Shown one piece after another: positions 24,819 through 34,080 of a DNA stretch of 64,000 nucleotides (its first letter is position 1; each line of letters starts with the position of its first letter). A model generated the notes under the pieces. That model searched no databases. It saw only the letters and a list, made by a program, of their open reading frames with translations, and was not told where the DNA came from. Origin of the DNA: Planctomycetota bacterium (GTDB lineage: Bacteria > Planctomycetota > Planctomycetia > Pirellulales > Pirellulaceae). A program made the translations under genes and the position numbers. Location: positions 62,001 through 126,000 of the forward strand of contig VGZC01000005.1 in assembly GCA_016872725.1 (NCBI GenBank), written 5' to 3'.

Positions 24819-25889
24819 CTAGAGATTCCGTTCGGCGAGCCACCGTTCGGCGTCCAGTGCGGCCATGCATCCGGTGCCCGCGGACGTGATGGCCTGGCGG
24901 TAGCGGTCATCGGCGACGTCGCCCGCGGCGAACACGCCGTCCACGCTTGTCGCCGTTCGGAATGCCTTTTTCCAGACGACGTGGCCTTTGTCGTTCAAGT
25001 CCAGCTTTCCTTCGAGGAACCGCGTGTTGGGGGTGTGGCCGATCGCGACGAACATGCCGCGCGCCGGGAGCTCGCGCGTCGCGCCCGTTTCCGCATGGCG
25101 GATCCGCACGGCCGTCAGGCCATCCTTATCGTTCCCCATCACTTCATCCACGACATGGAACCAGACCAGATCGATCTTGGCGTGGTTTTGGGCCCGCTCC
25201 CGCATGATGCGGGACGCGCGCAACTCGCCGCGCCGATGGACCAGATGGACGACGGACGCGTATTTCGTGAGATGGGTCGCCTCCTCCACGGCCGAGTCAC
25301 CGCCTCCCACGACGACGACCGGTTGGTTGCGGAATCGGGGAAGCGCGCCGTCGCAAACCGCACACGCGCTGACGCCCCGGTTCTTGAACTCGGTTTCCGA
25401 CGGCAGGCCGAGGTAGTTCGCGCGGGCTCCGGTCGCGATGATGACCGCCTGCGCTCGGTGCGTTCGGCCTTCGAGCGTTCGGAGCGTGAAAGGCCGGGAC
25501 GCGAAATCGACATCCACGACATCGTCGGTCACGATCCGCGTTCCGAAATTCTTCGCCTGCTGACGCATCAGATGCATCAGCTCGGGACCCGTCACCGCGT
25601 GCGGACGCTCGTCGAACGGTTCAAGCATCGGCCGGTAGGAATCGTCGATCGCCGTTCGCAGGAACTCGGCGAGCTTTCCGGCGGGGAATCCCGCGTAGTT
25701 CTCGACCTCGGTGGTCAGGCTGAGCTGTCCGAGGGGCAACGTTCCGCCGAGTCGGTTCTCCTCCGTCGCCGCGCCTTCGAACGTGAGCGGATCCAGGTTC
25801 GCGCGCGCCGCGTAGATCGACGCGGACCAGCCCGCCGGGCCGCTTCCGATGATGACGACCTTCTCGACCGCTTGCTCGCTGTTCGACAC
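24819..25889 (-). CDS. trxB: Thioredoxin reductase
   Basis: FAD/NADPH-dependent reductase of thioredoxin. The 356-residue sequence has the FAD-binding GSGPAG at residues 15-20, the redox-active CAVC at 176-179, the NADPH-binding GGGDSAVEE and the C-terminal FAD motif GVFAAGDV. It is about 35 residues longer than typical bacterial TrxB; the extra residues lie in loops, mainly in the N-terminal half. The start is GTG at 25889, with GGAG about ten bases upstream. It is embedded in the translation gene cluster, 54 bases after frr. Confidence 0.94.
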   Translation of the reverse strand: MSNSEQAVEKVVIIGSGPAGWSASIYAARANLDPLTFEGAATEENRLGGTLPLGQLSLTTEVENYAGFPAGKLAEFLRTAIDDSYRPMLEPFDERPHAVTGPELMHLMRQQAKNFGTRIVTDDVVDVDFASRPFTLRTLEGRTHRAQAVIIATGARANYLGLPSETEFKNRGVSACAVCDGALPRFRNQPVVVVGGGDSAVEEATHLTKYASVVHLVHRRGELRASRIMRERAQNHAKIDLVWFHVVDEVMGNDKDGLTAVRIRHAETGATRELPARGMFVAIGHTPNTRFLEGKLDLNDKGHVVWKKAFRTATSVDGVFAAGDVADDRYRQAITSAGTGCMAALDAERWLAERNL

Positions 25890-25943
25890 GCGTTGATTCT
25901 CCGTGGAATGCCGGAACGGGAATGGGAAGCGGGGCCGACGCGC

Positions 25944-26504
25944 TCAATCGGACATCACATCCGCCTCGCGCTTCTTGGCCAGGTCGTTGGCGAGATCCTC
26001 GAATTTCCTGGTGAGCTTCTGGATTTCCTCCTTGAGCTGGTCGCGTTCGTCCTCGCTCATCTCCTTGTCCTTCTCGGACTGGTCGGCCGCCTTGTTGCCG
26101 TCCCGGCGGACATTACGGATCGCGACCCTCGCCTCTTCCGTGAGATCCTTGATCCGCGAGACCATCTTGCGGCGGACCTCGGTCGAAAGGGGCGGGATGT
26201 TGATGCGGATGAGCTTGCCGTCGTTTTGAGGATTGAAGCCGAGCTCGCTTGCGATAATCGCCTTTTCGATATCTTTCAGCGTGCCCGGGTCGTATGGCCG
26301 TATGACGATCTGCGTCGGTTCGGGCGCGGCGACCGAGGCGAGCTGCTTGATCGGAGTCGGCGAGCCGTAGGCGTCGACGCGCAGCGAATCGACAAGACCC
26401 GGATTGGCTCGACCCGTCCGGATTCCGGCGAGCGCGGACTTGAGCACGGTGATCGCTTTTTCCATGCGGTCATCGACATCGAGCAGGACGTCGTCGGATG
26501 CCAT
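25944..26504 (-). CDS. frr: Ribosome recycling factor
   Basis: Releases ribosomes from mRNA after termination together with EF-G. The 186 residues show the family hallmarks GIRTGRANPGLVD (residues 27-39), RPYDPGTLKDIEKAI and the conserved C-terminal helix KLTRKFEDLANDLAKKRE. AGGAGG lies six bases before ATG 26504. It follows pyrH at a distance of 70 bases in the usual bacterial order. Confidence 0.97.
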   Translation of the reverse strand: MASDDVLLDVDDRMEKAITVLKSALAGIRTGRANPGLVDSLRVDAYGSPTPIKQLASVAAPEPTQIVIRPYDPGTLKDIEKAIIASELGFNPQNDGKLIRINIPPLSTEVRRKMVSRIKDLTEEARVAIRNVRRDGNKAADQSEKDKEMSEDERDQLKEEIQKLTRKFEDLANDLAKKREADVMSD

Positions 26505-26574
26505 GGAACACCTCCTCGGGAAATTCGAATCCTCAACCTCGACGCGCGGACCGGGACGACGTTTCGGGGCGCCG

Positions 26575-27336
26575 TCAACCGACGGGCGCCGCGCGACGGC
26601 CTTCGGAAGAAATCATGGTTCCGAGCCTTTCTCCCATGACGGCCCGCTGGATATTGCCTTCCTTGAGATAGTTGAACACGAGGATCGGAAGGCGATGTTC
26701 CATGCAATGCGTGATGGCCGTTCCGTCCATGACCCGCAATTTCTGATCGATGACCGCGTGGTAGGTCAGCTCATTGTACAGGACGGCGTGCGGGTTGAGT
26801 TCGGGGTCGTCGCTGTAAACGCCGTCGACGCGCGTCGCCTTCATCAGGATGTCGGCTTCGAGTTCGCGGGCGCGCAGCGCGGCGGCCGTGTCGGTCGTGA
26901 CGAACGGGCCTCCGGTCCCCGCCGCGAGGATGATGATGCGGCCCTTCTCGAGATGCCGGGACGCCCTCCTGCGGATATACGGCTCACACACTCCGTCCAT
27001 GCGGATCGCGGACAACAAACGCGTACTGCAGCCGAGCGACTCGAGCGCGTCCTGCAGGGCCAGCCCGTTGATCACCGTGGCGATCATGCCCATGTAGTGC
27101 GCGGTCGCTTCCTGGATGGCCGAGTTCGTTCCTTTGAATTGGGCGCCGCGCAGGATGTTGCCTCCGCCGATCACGACGGCCAATGCGCAGCCGAGGTCTC
27201 GGGCATGCTTCACCTGGCGGGAGATCTTCAAGACCTCCTCCATCACGATGCCCCGTTCACCCGCCCGAACGAAACTCTCTCCCGAAAGCTTCAATACGAC
27301 TCGGCGATACCTCGGACCCGGCGTCTCGCTGTCCAT
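26575..27336 (-). CDS. pyrH: Uridylate kinase
   Basis: Phosphorylates UMP to UDP in pyrimidine nucleotide synthesis. The 253-residue protein belongs to the amino-acid kinase fold: [10 protein letters not shown] at residues 13-22, [10 protein letters not shown], and [26 protein letters not shown] lies ten bases upstream of ATG 27336. The placement between tsf and frr is the common bacterial order. Confidence 0.97.
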   Translation of the reverse strand: MDSETPGPRYRRVVLKLSGESFVRAGERGIVMEEVLKISRQVKHARDLGCALAVVIGGGNILRGAQFKGTNSAIQEATAHYMGMIATVINGLALQDALESLGCSTRLLSAIRMDGVCEPYIRRRASRHLEKGRIIILAAGTGGPFVTTDTAAALRARELEADILMKATRVDGVYSDDPELNPHAVLYNELTYHAVIDQKLRVMDGTAITHCMEHRLPILVFNYLKEGNIQRAVMGERLGTMISSEGRRAAPVG

Positions 27337-27445
27337 CGACGTGTGGCTCCCCGGTCTTCCCGAATGGACTCCCGCCGGTCGGCGGGAGCGGTTTGCGTTC
27401 GACGCGAACGACGCGCGTTCGTTGCGATTCCGACTCGTCGCTCGG

Positions 27446-28270
27446 CTATTCGCGGCCGAGCACCTGATGCGCGAATCGCCGCAACACGATGCCCGCCTGC
27501 TTCGCGTAGGCGCCGACGGAGATCGCCGAGTCCTTGACGAAGGGCTGTTCGAGCAGGACGCGCTCGGCGTAGAAGGTCTTCAGCCGCCCCTCGACCATCT
27601 TGTCGACGATGTTCACCGGTTTGCCTTCCTTGAGCGCGGCTTCCCTCAGGATGGACCGCTCGTTGTCGACCACCGCCCGATCCAACTCGTCCACCGTCAA
27701 CGCGCTCGGCGCCATCGCCGCGATGTGCATGCAGATGTCCTTGAGCTGTTCGGGCGTTCCGCCGGTCGCCTGGACGAGCACGCCGTGGACGACCGAACCC
27801 ATGTGGAGGTAACCGGCGCACCGTCCGTCGAACCGCACCATGCGCCCGACATTGAAGACCTCGCGGATCCGGTTGAACAGCTCGTCCTTCCGCTCCTTCA
27901 GCGTCGAACCCTCGCGGCCCGGCGAAGGCTGGGCGAGCAGATCGTCGGCCGAGGCGGCGCCGGAGCCTGTCGCGAGCCGCTCCGCGAGGTCCCGCGCCAA
28001 CGCGATGAACGCGTCGTTCTGAGTGACCGGAGCGCTCTCGCACTTGAGTTCGACCATCGCGCCGACCGAGTCGTTAAAGAACAACCCGAACCGTCCGAAT
28101 TCGGTCACCCGGTCGGCTCGGCCGGTTTGGATCTTGACGCCGTTCTCGCGAAGCCAGCGGATCGCGCCGTCGAAATCCCCGCTCGATTCGGTGAGCGCCT
28201 TCTTGCAATCCATCAGCGGCAAGCCGGTCTTCTCCCGCAACTTCTTGACCTCTTCGGCTGTGATCGCCAT
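27446..28270 (-). CDS. tsf: Translation elongation factor Ts
   Basis: Guanine nucleotide exchange factor of EF-Tu. The 274-residue sequence opens with a UBA-like domain ([25 protein letters not shown]) and contains the TDFV-region equivalent [10 protein letters not shown], here less conserved than usual, then the core and coiled-coil subdomain. ATG 28270 is preferred over GTG 28273 because GGGAG then lies seven bases upstream. The gene is 269 bases after rpsB and is preceded by a tandem 11-base repeat. Confidence 0.96.
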   Translation of the reverse strand: MAITAEEVKKLREKTGLPLMDCKKALTESSGDFDGAIRWLRENGVKIQTGRADRVTEFGRFGLFFNDSVGAMVELKCESAPVTQNDAFIALARDLAERLATGSGAASADDLLAQPSPGREGSTLKERKDELFNRIREVFNVGRMVRFDGRCAGYLHMGSVVHGVLVQATGGTPEQLKDICMHIAAMAPSALTVDELDRAVVDNERSILREAALKEGKPVNIVDKMVEGRLKTFYAERVLLEQPFVKDSAISVGAYAKQAGIVLRRFAHQVLGRE

Positions 28271-28539
28271 CACGGTTCTCCCTTATTGTCGAAATCAGCA
28301 TGTCGAAATCATCTGTCGGAATATGGAATGGTCGGGCGTCGGAAACCGGAAACGACGGATTCGAACGGACGGCGGCCGGCCACATCGCGGACGAGTCGCG
28401 CGGGCAATCCGTTCCCGCGCCTCGGAACGCCGCCTGGCGGACGTCGATCACGCTCGGGAAACCCACCCGCCGGCCGATCGCCTCGCTCGTCGCGGCGCGC
28501 GGATCGTCCCGCCGGCTCCGGCACATTCCGTCGGCCCGA
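28271..28539 (-). other. rpsB-tsf spacer with a tandem 11-base repeat
   Basis: TGATTTCGACA occurs twice on the minus strand (28311-28301 and 28297-28287), three bases apart, ending 17 bases before the tsf start. The rest of the 269-base spacer shows no terminator or gene. The repeat may be a regulator site or an mRNA element; nothing in the sequence decides. Confidence 0.45.
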
Positions 28540-29292
28540 TTATCGACTCCCGCCGACCCCGACCGGTTCGGGGTTCGCGGCGTCTTTGGCTTGGACGGCG
28601 ACCGATTGTTTCCCTTCGAGTACGGCGTCGGCGAGATGCCGCAGAACGAGTTCGATCGAACGGATGCCGTCGTCATTGCCGGGGATCGGAAGATCCACGC
28701 TGTCCGGGTCGCAATCGGTGTCGATCAGCGCGACCGTGGTGACGCCGAGCTTGCGGGCTTCCTTGATCGCGTTGTGTTCCTTGTTCGGATCGATGATCAC
28801 CAGGCACTCGGGGATCCGGTTCATGGTCCGGAGGCCGTTGAGGTTCCGGTACATTTTGCGGTATTCGCGGCCGAGCGCGGACTGCATTTTCTTGGAGTAG
28901 GTTCCCAATTCGTCTCCGCCGCGCAGCCGTTCGAGGTCTTCGAGTCGTCCGAGCCGGCTTCGGATGGTGCGGAAATTGGTGAGCGTTCCGCCGAGCCAGC
29001 GTTCGGCGACGAACGGCATGCCCGCTCGCAACGACTCGCGCTCGATCGCCGCCGCCGCCTGGCGTTTCGTGCCGACAAAAAGGACCAGGCTCCCGCCCGC
29101 CGCGACCTGGGTGAGATATTTCTTGGCCCACAGCAGACCGCGAACCGTCTCGCGCACATCAATGATGTGGATCATGTTCTTTCGGCCGTAGATATAGCGC
29201 GCCATCTTGGGATTCCAACGGCTCGCGCGGTGGCCGAAATGAACGCCCGACTGGACTAGCTCCTCGACGATCGACTGCGTGGCTTGCGACAC
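28540..29292 (-). CDS. rpsB: Ribosomal protein S2
   Basis: Small-subunit ribosomal protein. The 250-residue sequence has the S2 signatures [26 protein letters not shown] near the N-terminus and [39 protein letters not shown] 29292 is taken as start because a strong GGAGGGAG stands seven bases upstream and the family begins about here; an upstream ATG would add 59 residues lying in the mRNA leader. A promoter at 29460-29488 and a hairpin at 29321-29345 precede it. Confidence 0.96.
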   Translation of the reverse strand: MSQATQSIVEELVQSGVHFGHRASRWNPKMARYIYGRKNMIHIIDVRETVRGLLWAKKYLTQVAAGGSLVLFVGTKRQAAAAIERESLRAGMPFVAERWLGGTLTNFRTIRSRLGRLEDLERLRGGDELGTYSKKMQSALGREYRKMYRNLNGLRTMNRIPECLVIIDPNKEHNAIKEARKLGVTTVALIDTDCDPDSVDLPIPGNDDGIRSIELVLRHLADAVLEGKQSVAVQAKDAANPEPVGVGGSR

Positions 29293-29320
29293 GAACGTAC
29301 TCCCTCCGCGGGCGAATACC

Positions 29321-29345
29321 CGCATCCATCCGAATGATGGATGCG
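29321..29345 (-). promoter_or_regulatory. Hairpin in the rpsB mRNA leader
   Basis: CGCATCCATC and GATGGATGCG form a perfect ten-base-pair stem around a five-base loop, about 15 bases before the ribosome-binding site. There is no following U run, so it is not a simple terminator. S2 operon leaders in other bacteria bind S2 for feedback control; a similar role here is inference. Confidence 0.5.
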
Positions 29346-29459
29346 CGTACAGGTGAACCCTTCGCCCTCTGGTAAACGAAACGAATGCGGCAACCGGAAC
29401 CCATCGACGCTCGGGGCCGACGACAGCCGAGTTCGGTCCCATCGCGGCCCAATCGGGTA

Positions 29460-29488
29460 AACCTAACAATTCCCCCGTTTCGGGTCAA
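29460..29488 (-). promoter_or_regulatory. Sigma70-type promoter of the rpsB operon
   Basis: TTGACC (29488-29483) and TAGGTT (29465-29460) on the minus strand are 17 bases apart. The transcript would start near 29453, giving a leader of about 160 bases. The -10 resembles that before the pilin riboswitch. Confidence 0.5.
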
Positions 29489-29709
29489 CGGCGCGAGCGC
29501 GCGGCGCCCCGGTCAACGTCCGGCGGGTTGCGTCCTTGACGGCGGGGGCGTCTTGGGGCGAGACGTCCGATCGACGTCCCACGGATAAGAGCTCGCGGCC
29601 GATAGATTCCGGTGCCGGCAAGACGGGGCGGCGTTCAAGCCGCTCTCGCGTTCCCCGTCGCGAAGCGACCGTCCCATCAAAGCCCGGGGGCAGCTCGACG
29701 CGCGTTTGC
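29489..29709. other. Spacer upstream of the rpsB promoter
   Basis: No gene or motif was recognised between the rpsB promoter and the end of the TerB-like gene. The whole stretch without a coding gene runs from 29293 to 29709 and otherwise holds the rpsB leader, hairpin and promoter listed separately. Confidence 0.4.
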
Positions 29710-30072
29710 CTAGGCCCCGGTTTGGCCGAGTTCGCGGAGCGTATCGTCGATCAGTTGGTCGATTTGCTCCTGGGAAAACCGCATGGCCACCGCGGCGGTG
29801 GCGAAGATGCGTTTTTCCGTCTCGGCCAACGTGCCATCGGCCGCCATCATCTTGAGCAGTTCCTTGAGGAGTTCCACGCGGTCGGGATGGCTCTTGGGCA
29901 GTGTGAGTCGGCAGTCGCGCGAGAGCGCGTACCGGATGGCCGACGCGAACGCGGCGTCGTCAATGCCCCAGGCCTTGGCTTTGGCGGAGAGCATGCCGAT
30001 TTCCGACTCCGTCAGGCTCCCGTCGGAGGCCGCCATCACGATCATGTCGCGAAACAAGGTCACTCGGTCCAT
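29710..30072 (-). CDS. TerB-like all-helical protein
   Basis: A 120-residue protein. FRDMIVMAASDGSLTESEIGMLSAKAKAWGI (residues 7-37) and a second similar unit MMAADGTLAETEKRIF give the internal duplication typical of the tellurite-resistance TerB/DjlA N-terminal domain, which binds metal through acidic residues. ATG 30072 is used; an ATG 42 bases upstream is an alternative, and GGGAG lies 13 bases before the chosen start. No tellurium-resistance genes are nearby, so the role is unknown. Confidence 0.75.
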   Translation of the reverse strand: MDRVTLFRDMIVMAASDGSLTESEIGMLSAKAKAWGIDDAAFASAIRYALSRDCRLTLPKSHPDRVELLKELLKMMAADGTLAETEKRIFATAAVAMRFSQEQIDQLIDDTLRELGQTGA

Positions 30073-30348
30073 AGGGTCCACGCGCTCCCTGACACGATGA
30101 TGAGGCGGACGCATTGCGCGAACGCGCCGCGATCATACCGGTTTCCTCGGAGCGAGGGAACCTGGGAGCGGGGGTGTCGGAGCCGCGACGCATGGCGCGG
30201 CGACCGGACCCGTTGTGACGATGGCGCGGCGCCGCCGCGAATTCCTCACACGACCCTCGACGGCCCGACGATACGAGCGGATGACGGACGCTCCGCTCTC
30301 GAGATGGATCTCGGTCCATTTCGAACACCCATGCTCGGGAGCCTTCCC

Positions 30349-30558
30349 ATGCGTCGGTCATTTCTCGCGGGCGCGCTTTGCGCGCTCGGAGTTCTTGGGA
30401 TCGTGAAAGCGTGTCTTTCGCGCCGATCGCCGTCGATCGAGCCGAATCCTCCACCCCGCGCCGCGATATCGTTCCGCGCGGGGTCTGCCCGCGAATGGTT
30501 GCATGAGGATCCAACCCAACTGCACCACGCCGTCCTGCGCCGCGAAAACGGCCGTTGA
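30349..30558 (+). CDS. Possible small exported protein
   Basis: A 69-residue frame starting at ATG 30349, seven bases after GGGAG. Residues 2-19 (RRSFLAGALCALGVLGIV) look like a signal or anchor sequence, followed by AC at about residue 21 that could be a weak lipobox. The remainder is hydrophilic and proline-rich with no recognised motif. It ends 21 bases before the convergent RluA gene. It could be a chance frame. Confidence 0.4.
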   Translation: MRRSFLAGALCALGVLGIVKACLSRRSPSIEPNPPPRAAISFRAGSAREWLHEDPTQLHHAVLRRENGR

Positions 30559-30578
30559 CCGTCGCTCGACGTCGCCGT

Positions 30579-31568
30579 TCAACCGGGTCGGTGCCGTCGA
30601 GGCGGGGATCGTTTCGGCGGGCGATGCGCGTCGGACCGCTCCGAAGCACGGCGGGCCGCGCGCACGAACGCGACGAATTCGGGCGGCCAAGGCGCGGTGA
30701 ATCGGAGCGGGGCACCCGTGACCGGGTGCGCGAACCCGAGCGATTCGGCGTGCAAGGCGATCCGCCGATACGGCCATTTCGGATCGCTCGCCGTCCCCCC
30801 GCCGTAGCGCGGATCACCCAACACGGCGTGGCCCGCCTCGGCGAAATGCACGCGGATCTGGTTGCGCCGGCCTGTTTCGAGCACGACCTGAACGAGCGTC
30901 GCGTCGTCGAACCGCTCGACCACCGTGTAGTGCGTGATCGCGAGTTCGCCGCGCTCCGGGTCGTCCGTGGAATGCCGATGCAGCGACGGGTCGGTCACCA
31001 GTCGTGACCGGAATGTGCCGGACGGACGTTCGATGACGGCACGCACCAGAGCCACATACCGCCGGTCCGGTTTCCGGTCGGCGAACTGGTCTCGAAGCGA
31101 TTCGGCGACCGGTACGCCCTTCGCGAACGCGACCAATCCCGATACGCCCCGATCGAGCCGATGGACGGGGCAGATCACCGGATCGCGGCGCGCGGCTCGC
31201 TCAGTCCGGCGCTGCAGCAGGGTGAGCGCCGTGTTGCGCTCGCGATTCGGAGTCGGCACCGTCAGCAACTGGGGCGGCTTGTTCACGACGATCAACGCGT
31301 CGTCCTCGAAGACGATTTCGATCGGTTGATACGGCGCGGAAACGCGGCGCGGCGCGTCGCGCGCCGGATCGAATTCGACTTCGAGCCGATCGCCGAGCCG
31401 CAGGAGGGCGTGGGGTGATCGCACAACGTATTGGTTGACGCGAACCAAACCGTCATGGATGGCTTGCCTCGCCGCGGACTTCGAGGTCCCGATGAGTTGT
31501 TGGACCAACGGGAGCAGGCGCCGCGCCGGTTCGGGCCACCGCTCATCCACGACCACCGACTTCCTCAT
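30579..31568 (-). CDS. RluA-family pseudouridine synthase
   Basis: Converts specific uridines in rRNA or tRNA to pseudouridine. The 329-residue protein has an S4 RNA-binding domain (TSKSAARQAIHDGLVRVNQ, residues 28-46) and the catalytic core with the active-site Asp139 in HRLDRGVSG, a variant of the usual HRLDxxTSG. Downstream motifs GRRNQIRVHFAEAGHAVLGDPRYGG are normal. The target (RluA, RluC or RluD type) cannot be told. It follows the DUF362 gene by 45 bases. Confidence 0.92.
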   Translation of the reverse strand: MRKSVVVDERWPEPARRLLPLVQQLIGTSKSAARQAIHDGLVRVNQYVVRSPHALLRLGDRLEVEFDPARDAPRRVSAPYQPIEIVFEDDALIVVNKPPQLLTVPTPNRERNTALTLLQRRTERAARRDPVICPVHRLDRGVSGLVAFAKGVPVAESLRDQFADRKPDRRYVALVRAVIERPSGTFRSRLVTDPSLHRHSTDDPERGELAITHYTVVERFDDATLVQVVLETGRRNQIRVHFAEAGHAVLGDPRYGGGTASDPKWPYRRIALHAESLGFAHPVTGAPLRFTAPWPPEFVAFVRAARRASERSDAHRPPKRSPPRRHRPG

Positions 31569-31613
31569 CGACGCGATCGCCGTGAGGCGATTCCCGGCCG
31601 CGTTTCCGCGCTG

Positions 31614-32681
31614 TTACGGCGTGCCGGACCCGGGCTCGCCCAAACGGAGCCCGTGAAGATGGGGCACGTCCAGCAGTGTAAACGGTCTCGCGAGGGTCCG
31701 CCAATCGTCGCCGCGAGGCTCGATCCGCGCCGCGTCGATCGGGCCGAGCCGGTCCGCGGCGAGCGCCAGGTATCCGATCCGTTCGGGCGCAACGCCCATC
31801 AGACGGCAAACGGTGGCATCGACGGCGGCGCCGTTCGTGCCCACCACGATGGCGCCCATCGGTTTGGGGGTTCCCATGATCGGACCGTCCCCTTCCATGC
31901 ACTCGATGCCGTCCACGATGGCGATCATGCGGGGCAGCGACGCGTTGATGTCGAACACCGATTGGGGAATGCCCGCGTGATGAAGCACGTTCTTGGGCCA
32001 ACCGTAGCGGATACCGGGGATCGTGCCGTAGAGGTTCTTGAGCGACGCGGTGACGCCCGTCCAATGATGGGTTTTCATCTTTGGCATGGACACGATCAGA
32101 TCGGCTTCGAGCACACTTCGGGGGAAATGGAATCCGTCGAGTCGGCTGGTTCGACCCGAGTTGGGACGCCACCCGGTCTCTTCGTAGTTGAGGTCGGCGA
32201 ACGGGATGCGGTCTTCAACAAGAACCGCGTTCAGGCCGGATGCGTCCAAGGCCATGTCGGTGTCGCGGACATGCCCCGGGCCTTCGCCGACGACGACGTG
32301 GGCGCCCGCCGAGCGGAAGACGTCGGCGGCGGCGCGGACGACCCGCGGGTCGGTCGTGACGTACGGCGCCGCGCGCGTCGGCTCGACGAGGTTCGGCTTG
32401 AGCAGCACGCGTTTTCCCCGCATTGCCGCGAGGTCCAGGCCGCCGGCGATCAGCCCGTCGCGCAGCGTCGCGACGAGCGGTCCGTCGTAGGTCTGCCGTC
32501 CCGCGACAAAGACGGGCGAACGACCTCGCCGCCCGAGTTTCCGGCACGACCCGGTGAGCAGTCCGGCGGCTGCCAGCGATCCACCGACCAAGAGCGCTCG
32601 GCGGTCGATGCGGATTCCCGAGCACGGCGCGTCGCGCCCGCCCGCGTTCGAAGGTCTCTCGTCGCTCATGCGTGTCGCCAT
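31614..32681 (-). CDS. DUF362 protein with a Tat-type signal
   Basis: A 355-residue protein. Near the N-terminus, DRRALLVGGSLAAAGLLTGSC combines a twin-arginine-like motif with a Cys that could be lipidated. The body is the DUF362 domain (KRVLLKPNLVEPTRAAPYVTTDPRVVRAAADVFRSAG, then MPKMKTHHWTGVTASLKNLYG), common in planctomycetes and sometimes fused to ferredoxins; its activity is not known to me. ATG 32681 begins four bases after the stop of the preceding gene; ATG 32669 is an alternative. Confidence 0.85.
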   Translation of the reverse strand: MATRMSDERPSNAGGRDAPCSGIRIDRRALLVGGSLAAAGLLTGSCRKLGRRGRSPVFVAGRQTYDGPLVATLRDGLIAGGLDLAAMRGKRVLLKPNLVEPTRAAPYVTTDPRVVRAAADVFRSAGAHVVVGEGPGHVRDTDMALDASGLNAVLVEDRIPFADLNYEETGWRPNSGRTSRLDGFHFPRSVLEADLIVSMPKMKTHHWTGVTASLKNLYGTIPGIRYGWPKNVLHHAGIPQSVFDINASLPRMIAIVDGIECMEGDGPIMGTPKPMGAIVVGTNGAAVDATVCRLMGVAPERIGYLALAADRLGPIDAARIEPRGDDWRTLARPFTLLDVPHLHGLRLGEPGSGTP

Positions 32682-32685
32682 CGGC

Positions 32686-33645
32686 TTACTCGACTTCCCT
32701 TTCTTCCGATCGGAGTCGCACGGCATGCTCCCGAATCGATTCGTCCGCGTCGGTTCCGGCGCGGCGCACATCCTCGAGCCAGGGATTGGAAGGTCCGGTC
32801 GCGGCGAGCGTCAGGAGACCGATGTGGTATTCGCCGAAACCCGCCGCGGACGGCGATCGGGCCGCTTGGCCAAGGGCGTCGTTCGCGCCGCGAGGCCATG
32901 CGCCGTGCGCGGTGAGCCCCATGAGGATCCAGCCGAGCGATGGGGCGGTCCTCGCCGCCCTCCAATGCCGGACCGCGAAATCGAGCGTGCGGACCCGCTC
33001 GGAACGCGACGGTTCGCCTATCCACGCGACGAGCGCCATGCCCGTCGGTTGCAGGTGAGCGCGAAGCACCTGGCCGAGCACGACCGTGTTTCCGTAGTTG
33101 CAGCCGCCGCCCGGCAACTGGCGGTCCTCGATCAGTCGAACGCCGTTTCGAGCGCGTCGGTCGTCGAATCGTCCGACCGCCTTCAGCGCCAGCACGCCGA
33201 GCGCGGTGGGTTCGAGCCACGAATGCGTGCCGTCCACCCAAGGCCAAGCGATCAACGTCGGGTCGTGTCCGACGAACGACTGCGTCTCGCCGCCGTCTTT
33301 CCCGCTCGACGCCATCAAGACTCGGAGCGCCTCTTTCGCCGACGCGTCCCTCCGACGCGCGCCCGGTTCGCCCCGGCGATCGGCGAACGCCCATGCCGAC
33401 AAGGCCCATGCCGATTCCCAGGCGAGTCGGGCCGGCTCGCGATCGGTCGCGCCGCGGTTCGCGGCCCCGTGGAGGCGTTCGAGTTCATCGAGCGCGCGAG
33501 TCGCTTCGGCGATCCGTCCGTGCGCGATCAGGGCGAGGGCCGAGACGGCGGCCGGCTCCGATGCGCTCGGCAAGCCCGGCCGGTAGGCGAACACGTCGCG
33601 CGCCGCCAACCGATCCAGGCAATCATCCAGCCACGTTCGCGTCAT
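32686..33645 (-). CDS. Terpenoid-cyclase-like alpha/alpha-toroid protein
   Basis: A 319-residue protein with repeats like those of prenyltransferases and squalene cyclases: WPWVDGTHSWLEPTALGVLAL followed by GVRLIEDRQLPGGGCNYGN, the QxxxG(G)xxxxG-type pattern. The catalytic DxDD motif of cyclases was not seen, so a binding or structural alpha/alpha-toroid is more likely than an active cyclase. ATG 33645 has GGAG about 11 bases upstream; the longer frame has no support. It heads a three-gene group with the DUF362 and RluA genes. Confidence 0.65.
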   Translation of the reverse strand: MTRTWLDDCLDRLAARDVFAYRPGLPSASEPAAVSALALIAHGRIAEATRALDELERLHGAANRGATDREPARLAWESAWALSAWAFADRRGEPGARRRDASAKEALRVLMASSGKDGGETQSFVGHDPTLIAWPWVDGTHSWLEPTALGVLALKAVGRFDDRRARNGVRLIEDRQLPGGGCNYGNTVVLGQVLRAHLQPTGMALVAWIGEPSRSERVRTLDFAVRHWRAARTAPSLGWILMGLTAHGAWPRGANDALGQAARSPSAAGFGEYHIGLLTLAATGPSNPWLEDVRRAGTDADESIREHAVRLRSEEREVE

Positions 33646-33786
33646 CGATCCGATACTCCGGAAGGGAACGCGGTGCGGGCCGTCACGGGGCCGCACGCAC
33701 GAGGAAAAGATAGCTCGCGGTGGTCGGCTTCCGTCGGCGCGTTCCGACTTCTTGGGGATTTTCCCGCGATGCGCCAAGGAAATCGT

Positions 33787-33814
33787 TTGACATCGGCGGG
33801 ATACGACCTAGGTT
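33787..33814 (+). promoter_or_regulatory. Promoter candidate for the riboswitch-pilin transcript
   Basis: TTGACA (33787-33792), a 16-base spacer and TAGGTT (33809-33814). The -35 is a perfect match and the -10 is the same as that before rpsB. It lies about 180 bases before the riboswitch, so a closer promoter is possible. Confidence 0.45.
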
Positions 33815-33819
33815 TCGAG

Positions 33820-33985
33820 TACCGGGGAGAAACGAACGCGTCGGAACGCGACGCCGAATGGGTCTTCACCGGCGAATACTCGGCTCGTCCTGAACCGATC
33901 GACTTGTCGCAAACAACCGGCCTGTTCCAATGCCGGCACCCATTGAATCCACGGCGTCCTTCGAGACGCTTGGTGCAACCTCTCA
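33820..33985 (+). other. Leader segment between the promoter candidate and the riboswitch
   Basis: About 165 bases with no gene, no second aptamer and no obvious terminator. Together with the riboswitch and its downstream leader it makes up the gene-free stretch 33646-34283. Confidence 0.4.
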
Positions 33986-33990
33986 TCCTC

Positions 33991-34068
33991 GATAAGGGCA
34001 AACCGGTCGAAAGGCCGGGGCGCAAAGCCATGGGCCGACGACCGTCGGTCGCCAGGCTGCCGAAAGGG
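33991..34068 (+). promoter_or_regulatory. Class I cyclic-di-GMP riboswitch (GEMM-I)
   Basis: The conserved blocks of the GEMM-I aptamer are all present in order: AAGGGCAAACC, a GAAA-capped stem (CCGGUC/GGCCGG), GGGGCGCAAAGCC, a variable stem (GACGACC region), and the receptor side GCCAGGCUGCCG. Known class I aptamers bind cyclic di-GMP between these helices. The outer P1 helix is short here (GGCA/UGCC). The next gene, 215 bases downstream, is the Flp pilin, so the switch most likely sets pilus expression according to cyclic di-GMP. ON or OFF polarity cannot be read directly; the strong hairpin at 34081-34110 is the probable output element. Confidence 0.85.
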
Positions 34069-34080
34069 TGATCCACCGTT

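Noticed and set aside
29293-29469. An N-terminal extension of 59 residues on ribosomal protein S2
   Set aside because: The extension overlaps the leader hairpin and lies within the mRNA leader; the GTG at 29292 has a strong ribosome-binding site and matches the family start.
33820-33985. A second, tandem cyclic-di-GMP aptamer upstream of the first
   Set aside because: None of the conserved blocks is repeated there.
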